Shown here in pieces: positions 8,501 through 15,610 of a stretch of 64,000 bases of DNA. The position numbers and the translations under genes are program-made. The notes beneath the pieces are model-generated. The model made no database searches, was not told the DNA's origin, and saw nothing but the letters and a program-made list of their open reading frames with translations. The stretch's first letter is position 1. Each line of letters begins with the position of its first letter. Source of the stretch: Streptomyces apocyni (GTDB lineage Bacteria; Actinomycetota; Actinomycetes; Streptomycetales; Streptomycetaceae); NCBI RefSeq assembly GCF_009739465.1, contig NZ_WHOM01000062.1, forward strand, positions 104,815 through 168,814, written 5' to 3'.

Positions 8501-10207
8501 ACGACGTTCGCCTACGACTTCACCGACCAGCTCGCGGAAGCCATCAACCCGGACGCCACGGTCACCTACCTCCGCGACCGCTACGGCCGCCTCAAGTCCG
8601 AGACGGTCAACGGCCGCACGATGTCGTACGAGTACGACGCGCTCGGTCGCCGGGTCGGCCGTACGACCCCCACCGGCGCGGTCAGCGCCTGGACCTACGA
8701 CGCCGCAGGGCGCCGAGAGTCGCTCACCACCTCCGGCCGCACGCTCACCTTCGAACACGACGCGTCCGGCCAGGAAACCACCCGCCACATCGGCGACACA
8801 GTCACCCTGGCATCCCAGTACGACCCCATGGGCCGCCTCACCACCCAGCAGGTCACGGGCGCGGGCCGCAGCATCCAGCGCCGCGACTACACCTACCGCG
8901 CCGACGGCAACCTCACCGCCCTCAACGACCAACTCGCGGGCACGAAAACCTTCGACCTGGACGCAGCAGGCCGCGTCACCGCCGTACACGCCGCGAACTG
9001 GACAGAGCGCTACGCCTACGACGAGGCGGGCAACCAGACACAGGCCTCCTGGCCGACGCCCCACCCGGGCCAGGAGGCGACCGGAACCCGCGACTACACC
9101 GGCACGACCCTCACCCGCGCGGGCACCATCCGCTACGAACACGACGCCCTCGGCCGCATCACCCTCCGCCAGAAAACCCGCCTATCCCGCAAACCGGACA
9201 CCTGGCGCTACGAATGGGACGCCGAAGACCGCATGCGCTCGGTCACCACCCCAGACGGGACGGTCTGGCGCTACGCCTACGACGCCCTCGGGCGGCGCAT
9301 CTCCAAACAACGCCTCGCCGCAGCCGACGGCACCACCGTCCTGGAACAGGTCACCTTCACCTGGGACGGCACAACACTCTGCGAGGAAACGACCCAGAGC
9401 GAGTCCCTGCCGAACCCGGTCGCGCTCACCTGGGACCACCAGGGCCTACGCCCCCTGGCCCAGACAGAACGCATCCTCGCGACCGACGCGCCCCAAGAAG
9501 CGATCGACGAACGTTTCTTCGCCATCGTCACAGACCTGATCGGCACGCCGAACGAACTCGTCGACGAGGCCGGCCACGTCGCCTGGCGCACCCGCAGCAC
9601 CCTCTGGGGAACAACGACCTGGGCCAGCACCAGCAGCGCCTACACACCCCTCCGCTTCCCAGGCCAGTACTTCGACCCAGAAACCGGCCTCCACTACAAC
9701 TACTTCCGGCACTATGACCCTGAGGTCGCGCGCTATTTCAGTTCCGACCCCCTCGGCCTCTCTCCCGCACCCAATCCAGCGGCGTACGTTCTTAACCCCC
9801 ACACATGGACTGACCAACTCGGTCTGGCGCCCGACGCTTGCCCAAATAACGTTGCCCTGGGAATCAGAAAGAAGGGGTTGCGAGAATTCGCAGAGAGGAA
9901 CAATTTCACACATTACCTCGATAACTGGACAGACTTTGAGGCAGACGTCAGGGCGGCCGCACATAACCCAGATGTTCGCCTGCATATATCACTCGACGGG
10001 TTTGACGGGGCGAACCCGTCACAGAAGTTCATGGACGCTTACAAGGCGGGTATGGGTGACAACTGGTGGGCAACTGAGCGTGAGATGTACCACGTAGGTA
10101 AGGCAGTCCGGCTCGGAGATCGCGAATGGGATAGCATTACCTTCTACGAAGACGGGAAGAGGGTAACCGTCCCGGAACCGCCGTCATTTCCAAAGCCTGG
10201 GAGTTAG
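5501..10207 (+). CDS. WXG/RHS-repeat polymorphic toxin with C-terminal effector domain
   Basis: A 1568-residue protein. The ATG at 5501 is chosen over the in-frame GTG at 5483 because it follows GGGGGGAG and couples to the upstream stop. Order of parts: Val/Lys/Asp-rich heptad-like N-terminus; WXG-type helical region near 105-175 (AGHWKGEAAG); a linker; a DUF6531-type module near 410-500 (DPIDLATGRMF, PSWSSTADQRVE); about 25 YD/RHS repeats; an RHS core ending near 1385-1430 (FPGQYFDPETGLHYNYFRHY, YFSSDPLGL); then a tip of about 123 residues starting after DQLGLAPDACPN. RHS proteins form a shell around a releasable toxic tip. The tip is AT-richer than the shell, as expected for an exchanged module. 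It has NVALGIRKKGLREFAE, which I recall from sequences labelled polymorphic toxin type 27, but I cannot confirm this or name the activity. Confidence 0.92.
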   Translation: MADFGVVGDLANKIGDKVVDKVDQGIDKSKELVGEGVDKVTDKVGDGLEKVGADDWADAVEDWGDETASSLGADVDEQQLGQTEEANELVHGNPEKIAATVKNLRDFHKAFDLVGGGLRKLDAGHWKGEAAGTFRKKFEPMPKDWLRAADACEDAAKALETYSKAVVSAQGKAREAIALYREGENDSRTAEKTYNKKVDAYNAARNGDSPLPHPGEYSDPGKAKRARAREILADARKTRNEAAKAAKTAVTAAMAHAPEEPTGLDKLKAEFESRTAAANVEGMHLLGGAAKGTAGLLNTVRSLNPMDAYNLTHPAEYAKGVNTTLAGLASTAANPDRALKAAWDAAKGDPSEFLGRLIPELFGTKGTGLARGGLRSTLRHTTKDATESAAQKAANADPPRESRKKVESGNTDPIDLATGRMFLPQTDIVLPGTLPVIFGRRVASDYRAGRWFGPSWSSTADQRVEMGPEGVVFVCEDGLLLRYPHPAPGVPVMPSHGPRWPLDRSPDGDYTVTDPDTGRVSHFTPYDEGVALLAQIDDRNGNWITFAYDESGAPASIVHHGGYHLKFTTAEGRITALHLASAAPDGSDSSDSSDQEILRYGYTDGHLTSVTNSSGLPLRFTYDERGRVTSWTDSNGSAYTYEYDDQDRCVAEGGAAGHMTLRLDYSDADPATGLRLTTATTPDGAAHRYVVNDVHQVVQETDPLGAVTRYEHDRYNRLLLRTDPLGRTARFEYDASGRLTTAVRPDGREAKAEYNPLGLPVRVVNPDRTAVRQEYDERGNRVSVTAPSGAVTRYTYNEAGHLTTVTDTLGHTTRIRTDPAGLPVAVTDPLGATTLIDRDAFGRPAALTDPLGALTRLEWTPEGKLTRRVDADGSEQSWTYDGEGNCLTHTDPMGAVSRFEYTHFDLMSARTGPDGVRYEFTHDHELRLTQVRNPQGLTWDYGYDAAGHLISETDFDDRTLTYERDTAGRLASRTDALGQTIRYERDELDRIVRKDAAGTVTTFAYDFTDQLAEAINPDATVTYLRDRYGRLKSETVNGRTMSYEYDALGRRVGRTTPTGAVSAWTYDAAGRRESLTTSGRTLTFEHDASGQETTRHIGDTVTLASQYDPMGRLTTQQVTGAGRSIQRRDYTYRADGNLTALNDQLAGTKTFDLDAAGRVTAVHAANWTERYAYDEAGNQTQASWPTPHPGQEATGTRDYTGTTLTRAGTIRYEHDALGRITLRQKTRLSRKPDTWRYEWDAEDRMRSVTTPDGTVWRYAYDALGRRISKQRLAAADGTTVLEQVTFTWDGTTLCEETTQSESLPNPVALTWDHQGLRPLAQTERILATDAPQEAIDERFFAIVTDLIGTPNELVDEAGHVAWRTRSTLWGTTTWASTSSAYTPLRFPGQYFDPETGLHYNYFRHYDPEVARYFSSDPLGLSPAPNPAAYVLNPHTWTDQLGLAPDACPNNVALGIRKKGLREFAERNNFTHYLDNWTDFEADVRAAAHNPDVRLHISLDGFDGANPSQKFMDAYKAGMGDNWWATEREMYHVGKAVRLGDREWDSITFYEDGKRVTVPEPPSFPKPGS

Positions 10208-10208
10208 C

Positions 10209-10568
10209 TTGAGTAAGATCGCCGGTTGGAATCGCGAATTTCAGGTCTGGCAGTATTCGGTCAGCCATTCGGTGCTTTTGCTCAGGAGTGTTGACCCACA
10301 GCTCTACGATACGCGCATCGACATCCTTTTCCCTGCGGTGGAAATTCTTCATTTGCGACCGACCTATGAAGGCCTCACAATTCACCAGTTGAACCACGAT
10401 GATGGTGTAGATTTCCTTGACAATCAAGGTGTTACACCATCAAGAGGGTCTGTTTTTCTGCTGAATGACGGCGAGGGGTATGTGCAGGCTGCCAAGTGTG
10501 AGTGGTTTGAGGATCAAGGAAACCATCGGGCGCCGTCAAGATTCGGCCCACTTCGTGGCACCGCGTAG
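10209..10568 (+). CDS. Candidate immunity protein for the RHS toxin tip
   Basis: A 119-residue ORF starting at TTG two bases after the toxin stop, on the same strand. No recognised family. It has alternating hydrophobic and polar stretches (VLLLRSVDPQLYDTRIDILF, VFLLNDGEGYVQAAKCEWFE) suggesting a small alpha/beta fold, with no signal peptide or membrane span. Base composition is clearly lower in GC than neighbouring genes and matches the toxin tip, so the two probably moved together. Position directly after a polymorphic toxin is the standard place for its cognate immunity gene; the pairing is inferred from position and composition. Confidence 0.75.
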   Translation: MSKIAGWNREFQVWQYSVSHSVLLLRSVDPQLYDTRIDILFPAVEILHLRPTYEGLTIHQLNHDDGVDFLDNQGVTPSRGSVFLLNDGEGYVQAAKCEWFEDQGNHRAPSRFGPLRGTA

Positions 10569-10710
10569 CCTAATGGCCGTGACTTAAGCAGTTCGAGGCC
10601 CCAGAAGGGCTGTTCCAAAGTCCTGCCATGAAGACGATGGCGGACCACCGGCTCCGTCCAGGTTCGACCCCTCGCATGGCGTTGCATGACCCCCTCGTAC
10701 GATCTTGTGC

Positions 10711-11967
10711 ATGGACCTGTCGGTGAGTCACGGAGGGGCGCCGCAGCCTGCGACGCAAGGCGGTTGGCAAGCGCCGAGCGCCGTCGAGCGCGAGCTCTAC
10801 GAGGCGCGGCAGCGTGGTGACTGGCCCAGGTGTTACGACCTCATCGCACGATCACGCCTGTACATGGCGCAGAGCCGGGCGGCCGTCGAAGCGGGCTCGT
10901 GCTTCTTCCACTCGTACTGGAACCCACAGACGCAGTCGCGTTGCGTGGCCGTGTTCACCCCCGGCATGCTGCCCGCACCCGCCCCGGACCCGGTGTACAA
11001 CTCCCACGACCTGGGCTGGTTCGTCCGTGTGTGGGAGCCCGGAGATCCGCCGTACCTCGTCGTGAACCCGGGCACGCCGTGTGAGGTGGTGATGCCCGCG
11101 AGCCCGGAGGGCCGGGCCCTGTGGCAGCACCACGACGCGAAGGCCGAGCAGTGGGGCCTTGCCCCGGGGGCAGTGCACACCCTCGACGTGGGCGGACCTC
11201 AACAGGGTTCGGTGGCCTTTGGGTTGGCCGCAGGGGCGCACATTTCCGTGAAGAACGGTCAGTTCTGGAACTCGATGGCCTACCACGGCCACGGCTACGG
11301 TGCCGAGAAGGCAACCCTGGAGCGGTGGTGGGGCGTCACCAGTCGCGAGCAGTGGCTGGACAGCACGGAGCGGCTTCTGCGGGCTGACATGGTCAGCGGC
11401 GTCTGGGAGTTCGCCTTGCAGCTGCGCCGTTCGATGGCCCTGGACTTCGCCGGACCCGTGTCCGTCGACCACTGGCGTGAGACAGCCGAACGCGTCATAC
11501 GGCGCCGGGCCGAGGAGGTCGCCCAGCCGCGCCTCACCCCCGACGGCGTGACCCAGGGCGGCGGGCCGTCCCCGACTGAACTCGAGTCGCAAGTGACCGG
11601 TGTGCAACGGCTCATCGGCCGCATCACCCGCTACGAGGCCCGCTTCCGCGCCGACGGCCTCCTGCCCGAAGACGGCTACATTCGGACCGTCGAGGCCTGG
11701 GACTACGGCCGCGCCGCCGGAATGGCCCGTTGGGGCCTGGCCGCACGCTACGGCACCCTCGCGGAGGCCGAGTCCGCCGTCATCCGTGCCGGTCAGCTCG
11801 TCCGCGCCAACTACCGCTCGTGGGCCGCCTTCTCCGCCGCGTACGCCCTCGGCCGCTGCCTCCACTTCGACGAAGAGGAGTTCGGCACGTGGTACGAGGA
11901 GGTCCTGGAGGTCCACCGCGTCCTGACGACGGACCCCGCGAGCCCCTGGTTGACCATCCCCTGGTGA
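10711..11967 (+). CDS. DUF1266-type protein, possible immunity or accessory factor
   Basis: The ATG at 10711 gives 418 residues; a TTG two codons earlier is less likely, and no clear ribosome site precedes either. The last 130 residues carry the DUF1266 pattern: AWDYGRAAGMARWGLAARYG, then ANYRSWAAFSAAYALGRCLHF. The N-terminal half has an SseB-like stretch (PPYLVVNPGTPCEVVMPASP). DUF1266 proteins have been proposed as immunity-like or accessory proteins near polymorphic toxins. It stands 142 bp after the immunity candidate with its own composition (normal high GC), so whether it belongs to the toxin locus is uncertain. Confidence 0.82.
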   Translation: MDLSVSHGGAPQPATQGGWQAPSAVERELYEARQRGDWPRCYDLIARSRLYMAQSRAAVEAGSCFFHSYWNPQTQSRCVAVFTPGMLPAPAPDPVYNSHDLGWFVRVWEPGDPPYLVVNPGTPCEVVMPASPEGRALWQHHDAKAEQWGLAPGAVHTLDVGGPQQGSVAFGLAAGAHISVKNGQFWNSMAYHGHGYGAEKATLERWWGVTSREQWLDSTERLLRADMVSGVWEFALQLRRSMALDFAGPVSVDHWRETAERVIRRRAEEVAQPRLTPDGVTQGGGPSPTELESQVTGVQRLIGRITRYEARFRADGLLPEDGYIRTVEAWDYGRAAGMARWGLAARYGTLAEAESAVIRAGQLVRANYRSWAAFSAAYALGRCLHFDEEEFGTWYEEVLEVHRVLTTDPASPWLTIPW

Positions 11968-12031
11968 GGGCCGCCGCTTCCGTACGGCGGGTGGCGCGGC
12001 CCGAGGATGTGTCCCCGGACCGCGCCTGAAT

Positions 12032-12316
12032 TTACGGCCAGCGGACCCCGGTTGGGCCTCGTGTCGGCTTGCGGCAGTCTGGCGTGGGGTCGCCGGGTGG
12101 CGTGGTTACGGGGTCGGCGTCCAGGGCGAAGCAGAGTTGCGCGTGCAGGGCCTCTGCTTCGGCGGGGGTGAGGCGCAGGGTCAGGTCCGTGCCGAACCTG
12201 CCGTCCTGCTGGAGCCAGAGGGGGATCGTGAGGCGGCCGTCCGCGTCACGCTCTACGGGTTTGCCGGGTACGCGGCTGATGTGCGGCCCCCGTGGGGTAC
12301 GGGAGGGTCGGGCCAT
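12032..12316 (-). CDS. Small conserved hypothetical protein
   Basis: A 94-residue protein starting at the ATG at 12316, which overlaps the stop of the preceding gene on the same strand (ATGA). A longer frame to 12373 exists, but the overlap favours this start. It contains VERDADGRLTIPLWLQQDGRFG and RLTPAEAEALHAQLCFALD, suggesting a short beta segment followed by an amphipathic helix. No function is recognised. It lies downstream of a DUF397/XRE pair, a common setting for small Streptomyces-specific genes. Confidence 0.65.
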   Translation of the reverse strand: MARPSRTPRGPHISRVPGKPVERDADGRLTIPLWLQQDGRFGTDLTLRLTPAEAEALHAQLCFALDADPVTTPPGDPTPDCRKPTRGPTGVRWP

Positions 12317-12702
12317 CACGCCGCCACCCCCAGCATGCCGGGGGCGCCGATGGGGTGCCCGTGGATGACCCACGGTCCGATATCGACGCCGTCGAGCGCG
12401 AGGGCGAGGGCGGTACGGCGCTCGTGCTGTTCATGGGCGAGGAGGTAGGGGCGTACGAGGGGGCTGGGGCTGTCGAGGATCGGGGCGTCGGCGTGGGGGG
12501 TGGTGGTGTCGGGGGTGGTGGGGTTGCTGTCCCGGCGGGGCAGGCGCGGCGGGATGATCCGGCGGATGCGCAGCGGCAGCCCGGTCGCGGTGCGGGCCCT
12601 TGGGGTGGCCGTACGGCGGCGCCGCCGCCCCTTGGCCGGGGCGAGGAGGTTGAGGAGGCGGGTGACTGTTCGATGGAGGGTGAGCCCGATACGGTGGAGC
12701 AT
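12316..12702 (-). CDS. Small basic hypothetical protein
   Basis: A 128-residue protein from the ATG at 12702, preceded at a suitable distance by AGGAAG; the upstream in-frame extension to 12822 has no supported start. The N-terminal half is basic (KGRRRRRT, PLRIRRIIPPRLPRR) and the C-terminal half reads RPYLLAHEQHERRTALALAL and DIGPWVIHGHPIG. Its stop overlaps the start of the next small gene, so the two are co-translated. Function unknown. Confidence 0.6.
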   Translation of the reverse strand: MLHRIGLTLHRTVTRLLNLLAPAKGRRRRRTATPRARTATGLPLRIRRIIPPRLPRRDSNPTTPDTTTPHADAPILDSPSPLVRPYLLAHEQHERRTALALALDGVDIGPWVIHGHPIGAPGMLGVAA

Positions 12703-12749
12703 GCTGACGCTCGCTTCCTGGCTTCCTGGTCTGGGGTAACGCGTTGGCC

Positions 12750-12780
12750 AGCCCCGGGGTGGTAGGACACCGCCGGGGCT
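12750..12780 (-). terminator. GC-rich inverted repeat upstream of the small-gene pair
   Basis: AGCCCCGGGGTG and CACCGCCGGGGCT form an imperfect hairpin around a short loop, about 50 bp before the small-gene start and about 160 bp after the DUF397 stop on the same strand. It fits a terminator for the DUF397/XRE unit or a leader hairpin. The sequence from here to 12938 shows no coding signal. Confidence 0.45.
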
Positions 12781-12938
12781 ACTTTCGTCAACTCGCGTGC
12801 AAATCTGCGAGGTTGCACCCACGCTAGGCCCAATGTGATGCGATTCGCAACATGTTGCGTCTTGCTGGGTGGAATGGCATATGCCGCTCTGGGCGCGTCA
12901 TGAAAGGCCCGCCCTTCCGTCCACCCGGAGGGCAGGCC

Positions 12939-13145
12939 CTAGTCCGCCGCGCTGAACGCGCCCGCCTTGACGCTCGTCAAGAGCGCCCCCAGCCGTCCTG
13001 AACTTACCTCGATGACAACGTCTGGCTCGTCGCTCTCCCTGATCAGGGTGGTGCCGCGCAGCAATGCGAGCTCCAGACAAGCGCCGTCGGGGTGGTCGGA
13101 GAACGAGGATTTACGCCACGGTATGTCCACTCTGCTCACTCTCAC
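12939..13145 (-). CDS. DUF397 domain protein
   Basis: A 68-residue protein with the DUF397 pattern: PWRKSSFSDHPDGACLELAL, VVIEVSSGRLGAL and a C-terminal FSAAD. It starts at GTG at 13145, overlapping the stop of the XRE regulator (GTGA); a second GTG six bases later is possible. DUF397 proteins are small partners encoded next to XRE regulators throughout Streptomyces (the Scr1/Scr2 or BldB-like type) and are thought to modulate them. Confidence 0.88.
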   Translation of the reverse strand: MRVSRVDIPWRKSSFSDHPDGACLELALLRGTTLIRESDEPDVVIEVSSGRLGALLTSVKAGAFSAAD

Positions 13146-14002
13146 AGCTGCCGAGCCAGCTCGCGAATGAAGTCACGGGACGGCTTCGGCGCGAGCGCCC
13201 TCTTTTCCATGCGGTCCAACAGGACACGGTAGTTCGCCAGATGGGCCTCGGCGGACTGGAACGACACCCCCACCGGCGTATCCGACTGAACCGTGTCGAG
13301 CCGCGGGACCGGGCCCCGTACATACTGCGTCGAGCCAGCCGCCAGCGGGGTGCCGCCTGCCTCAAAGGGGAGCACGCGGAGAGTCACGTTCTCCCTCTCG
13401 GACTGTTCCAGCAGGTAGGCGAGTTGGGTCCGGACGACCTTCAGGCCGCCGAACCGCATTCGCAGCGCGGCCTCGTGCACGAGGAACGTGCACGGCAGGG
13501 CCCTCGGCCCCTCGATCACCTCGCTGCGCCGCAGCCGGAAAGCGAGCTTCCGCTCGAAGTCCGCAGGCGCAAGCGGAACCACCGCTTCCTCGAAGACTGC
13601 CCGAACGTAATCCTCGTGCTGAAGCAGGCCGGGCATGTTCGTCAGCTGCGCGGCACGGATCGCTACAGCGTGATACTCCAGCTCCGCGATATCCAGCAGC
13701 ACCGCAGGCAGCGTGCCACGGTACTCGTCCCACCAGTTGGTGTTGCCCGCACGGCGCTCCCTCGCCATGCCCGCGAGCGCGTCGATGTATGCCGAGTCCG
13801 CGCAGGAGTAGTTAGCCGCCCAGACTCGCACCCGGTCGGTACTGACACCAGCACGGCCGGTTTCGACATTCGTCACGCTGGTGCGATCGGTGCCGTGCAT
13901 GACGGCCGCATCATTGATCGACAGGCCCGCGTGCTCGCGCATCGTGCGCAGCTCCGCGCCAAGTCGTCGTTGCCGCTCGGTCGGGGGCTTTCTCGCCGCC
14001 AT
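13142..14002 (-). CDS. XRE-family helix-turn-helix regulator (DUF5753 type)
   Basis: A 286-residue protein starting at the ATG at 14002. The N-terminal XRE domain includes RLGAELRTMREHAGLSINDA and TDRTSVTNVETGRAG. The remainder is the DUF5753-type domain, marked by AAQLTNMPGLLQHEDYVRAV and SERENVTLRVLPF. It couples to the DUF397 gene by a GTGA overlap. This paired system is multiplied across Streptomyces genomes and in characterised cases affects development or antibiotic output. A fragment of a similar regulator occurs at 3952-4044. Confidence 0.92.
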   Translation of the reverse strand: MAARKPPTERQRRLGAELRTMREHAGLSINDAAVMHGTDRTSVTNVETGRAGVSTDRVRVWAANYSCADSAYIDALAGMARERRAGNTNWWDEYRGTLPAVLLDIAELEYHAVAIRAAQLTNMPGLLQHEDYVRAVFEEAVVPLAPADFERKLAFRLRRSEVIEGPRALPCTFLVHEAALRMRFGGLKVVRTQLAYLLEQSERENVTLRVLPFEAGGTPLAAGSTQYVRGPVPRLDTVQSDTPVGVSFQSAEAHLANYRVLLDRMEKRALAPKPSRDFIRELARQL

Positions 14003-14075
14003 CCGTCTCGCCCTCCCCCTTCGTCGCCTGCCGCCCAGCGTAGTCAACGTCACGCGCACCGCGCCCACACGCGCG

Positions 14076-14118
14076 GATGCCGTGGCCGGAGCGGGACTCC
14101 CGCTTCGGCCACGGCATC
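14076..14118 (-). terminator. Terminator of purA
   Basis: A perfect 13-bp inverted repeat, GATGCCGTGGCCG with CGGCCACGGCATC, extended by an inner AGCGGGA/TCCCGCT arm, lies 34 bp after the purA stop. It lies between purA and the XRE start, both transcribed leftward. Confidence 0.8.
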
Positions 14119-14151
14119 GATACCACCGGCGCCCGGCTGCCCGGTTAGGGG

Positions 14152-15435
14152 TCAGATGAACGAGTTGATCTCGATTGTCTCGTCGCGGCCAGGGCCGACG
14201 CCGATCGCCGAGATCGGGGCGCCGGACATCTCCTCCAGGGCACGTACGTACGCCTGGGCGTTCTTCGGGAGGTCGGAGAACGTCTTCGCCTTGGTGATGT
14301 CCTCGGACCAGCCGGGCAGGTACTCGTACACCGGCTTCGCGTGGTGGAAGTCGGTCTGCGAGTAGGGCAGTTCCTCGACGCGCTGGCCGTCGATCTCGTA
14401 CGCGACACAGACCGGGATCTGCTCCCAGCCGGTGAGCACGTCCAGCTTGGTGAGGAAGAAGTCGGTCAGGCCGTTGACGCGGGTCGCGTAACGGGCGATG
14501 ACCGCGTCGAACCAGCCGCAGCGGCGGTCGCGCCCGGTGGTCACACCGCGCTCGCCACCGATGCGACGCAGCGCCTCGCCGTCCTCGTCGAAGAGCTCCG
14601 TGGGGAACGGGCCAGCGCCGACGCGGGTGGTGTACGCCTTGAGGATGCCGATGACCCGGCTGATCTTCGTCGGTCCGACACCGGCGCCGGTGCACGCGCC
14701 ACCGGAGGTCGGGTTGGAGGAGGTGACGAAGGGGTAGGTGCCGTGATCGACGTCGAGCAGGGTGCCCTGGCCGCCTTCGAAGAGGACGACCTTGCCGTCA
14801 TCGATGGCGTTGTTCAGAATCAGGGTCGTGTCGGCGACGAACGGCTTGAGCTGGTCGGCGAAGGTGAGCATCTCCTCGACGATCTGGCCCGAGTCGATCG
14901 CACGCCGGTTGAAGACCTTGGCGAGGAGTTGGTTCTTGGTCTCCAGGGCCGCCTCGACCTTCTGCTCCAGGATCGACTGGTCGTAGAGGTCCTGGACCCG
15001 GATGCCGGTGCGGTTGATCTTGTCGGCGTAGGTCGGGCCGATGCCACGTCCCGTGGTGCCGATCTTGCGCTTACCGAGGAAGCGTTCCGTCACCTTGTCG
15101 ACGGTGACGTTGTAAGGGGTGATCAGGTGAGCGTTACCGCTGATCAGCAGCTTGGACGTGTCCACGCCGCGGTCATTGAGTCCGCTCAGCTCGGAGAGCA
15201 GGACGGCCGGGTCGACGACGACGCCGTTCCCGATCACCGGGGTGCACCCCGGGGACAGGATGCCGGAGGGGAGGAGGTGCAGTGCGTATTTCTGGTCGCC
15301 TACGACAACCGTGTGGCCGGCGTTGTTGCCGCCCTGATAGCGCACTACATAGTCAACGGAGCCACCGAGCAGGTCGGTGGCCTTTCCCTTGCCCTCGTCA
15401 CCCCACTGAGCACCGAGCAGCACAAGTGCGGGCAC
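14152..15435 (-). CDS. purA: Adenylosuccinate synthetase
   Basis: A 427-residue enzyme of normal family length. It converts IMP, aspartate and GTP to adenylosuccinate, the first committed step to AMP. The GTP loop GDEGKGK occupies residues 12-18, and the family segments GNNAGHTVVV, GTTGRGIGPTYADK, GAGVGPTKI and RRCGWFDAV are all present. Start is GTG. It is a single-gene unit: a hairpin terminator follows, and a divergently transcribed lipid-kinase-like gene lies upstream. Confidence 0.98.
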   Translation of the reverse strand: MPALVLLGAQWGDEGKGKATDLLGGSVDYVVRYQGGNNAGHTVVVGDQKYALHLLPSGILSPGCTPVIGNGVVVDPAVLLSELSGLNDRGVDTSKLLISGNAHLITPYNVTVDKVTERFLGKRKIGTTGRGIGPTYADKINRTGIRVQDLYDQSILEQKVEAALETKNQLLAKVFNRRAIDSGQIVEEMLTFADQLKPFVADTTLILNNAIDDGKVVLFEGGQGTLLDVDHGTYPFVTSSNPTSGGACTGAGVGPTKISRVIGILKAYTTRVGAGPFPTELFDEDGEALRRIGGERGVTTGRDRRCGWFDAVIARYATRVNGLTDFFLTKLDVLTGWEQIPVCVAYEIDGQRVEELPYSQTDFHHAKPVYEYLPGWSEDITKAKTFSDLPKNAQAYVRALEEMSGAPISAIGVGPGRDETIEINSFI

Positions 15436-15548
15436 AGGCGTACACCCCTTCCGGGCGGGGCATGTCCAGGGTCAGGGGCGTGCGCGGCAGCGCACACCGG
15501 CGACCCTCGTTGGCCGCACCCGTCGGACCGGTGCCCCGGAATAGACGA

Positions 15549-15576
15549 AGCCCCTGGCGCAATAGCGCAAGGGGCT
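15549..15576. repeat. Inverted repeat between purA and the lipid-kinase-like gene
   Basis: AGCCCCTGGCGC and GCGCAAGGGGCT face each other across a short AATA loop with one mismatch. It lies in the 175-bp divergent region, 35 bp before the rightward gene. It could be a transcript leader hairpin or a protein-binding site. No other element was recognised in this region. Confidence 0.5.
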
Positions 15577-15610
15577 CTTGCACAAAGATGCTACCCGAGG
15601 AAGGACCGAG

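Noticed and set aside
5765..9142. A very long open frame on the reverse strand (1125 codons) opposite the RHS gene
   Set aside because: It is an antisense shadow created by GC-rich codon bias. The forward frame carries RHS repeats and the reverse frame has no recognisable domain.
7444..9717. A second forward open frame of 757 codons inside the RHS gene
   Set aside because: Arg/Pro/His-rich translation in the wrong frame, as usual for high-GC genes.
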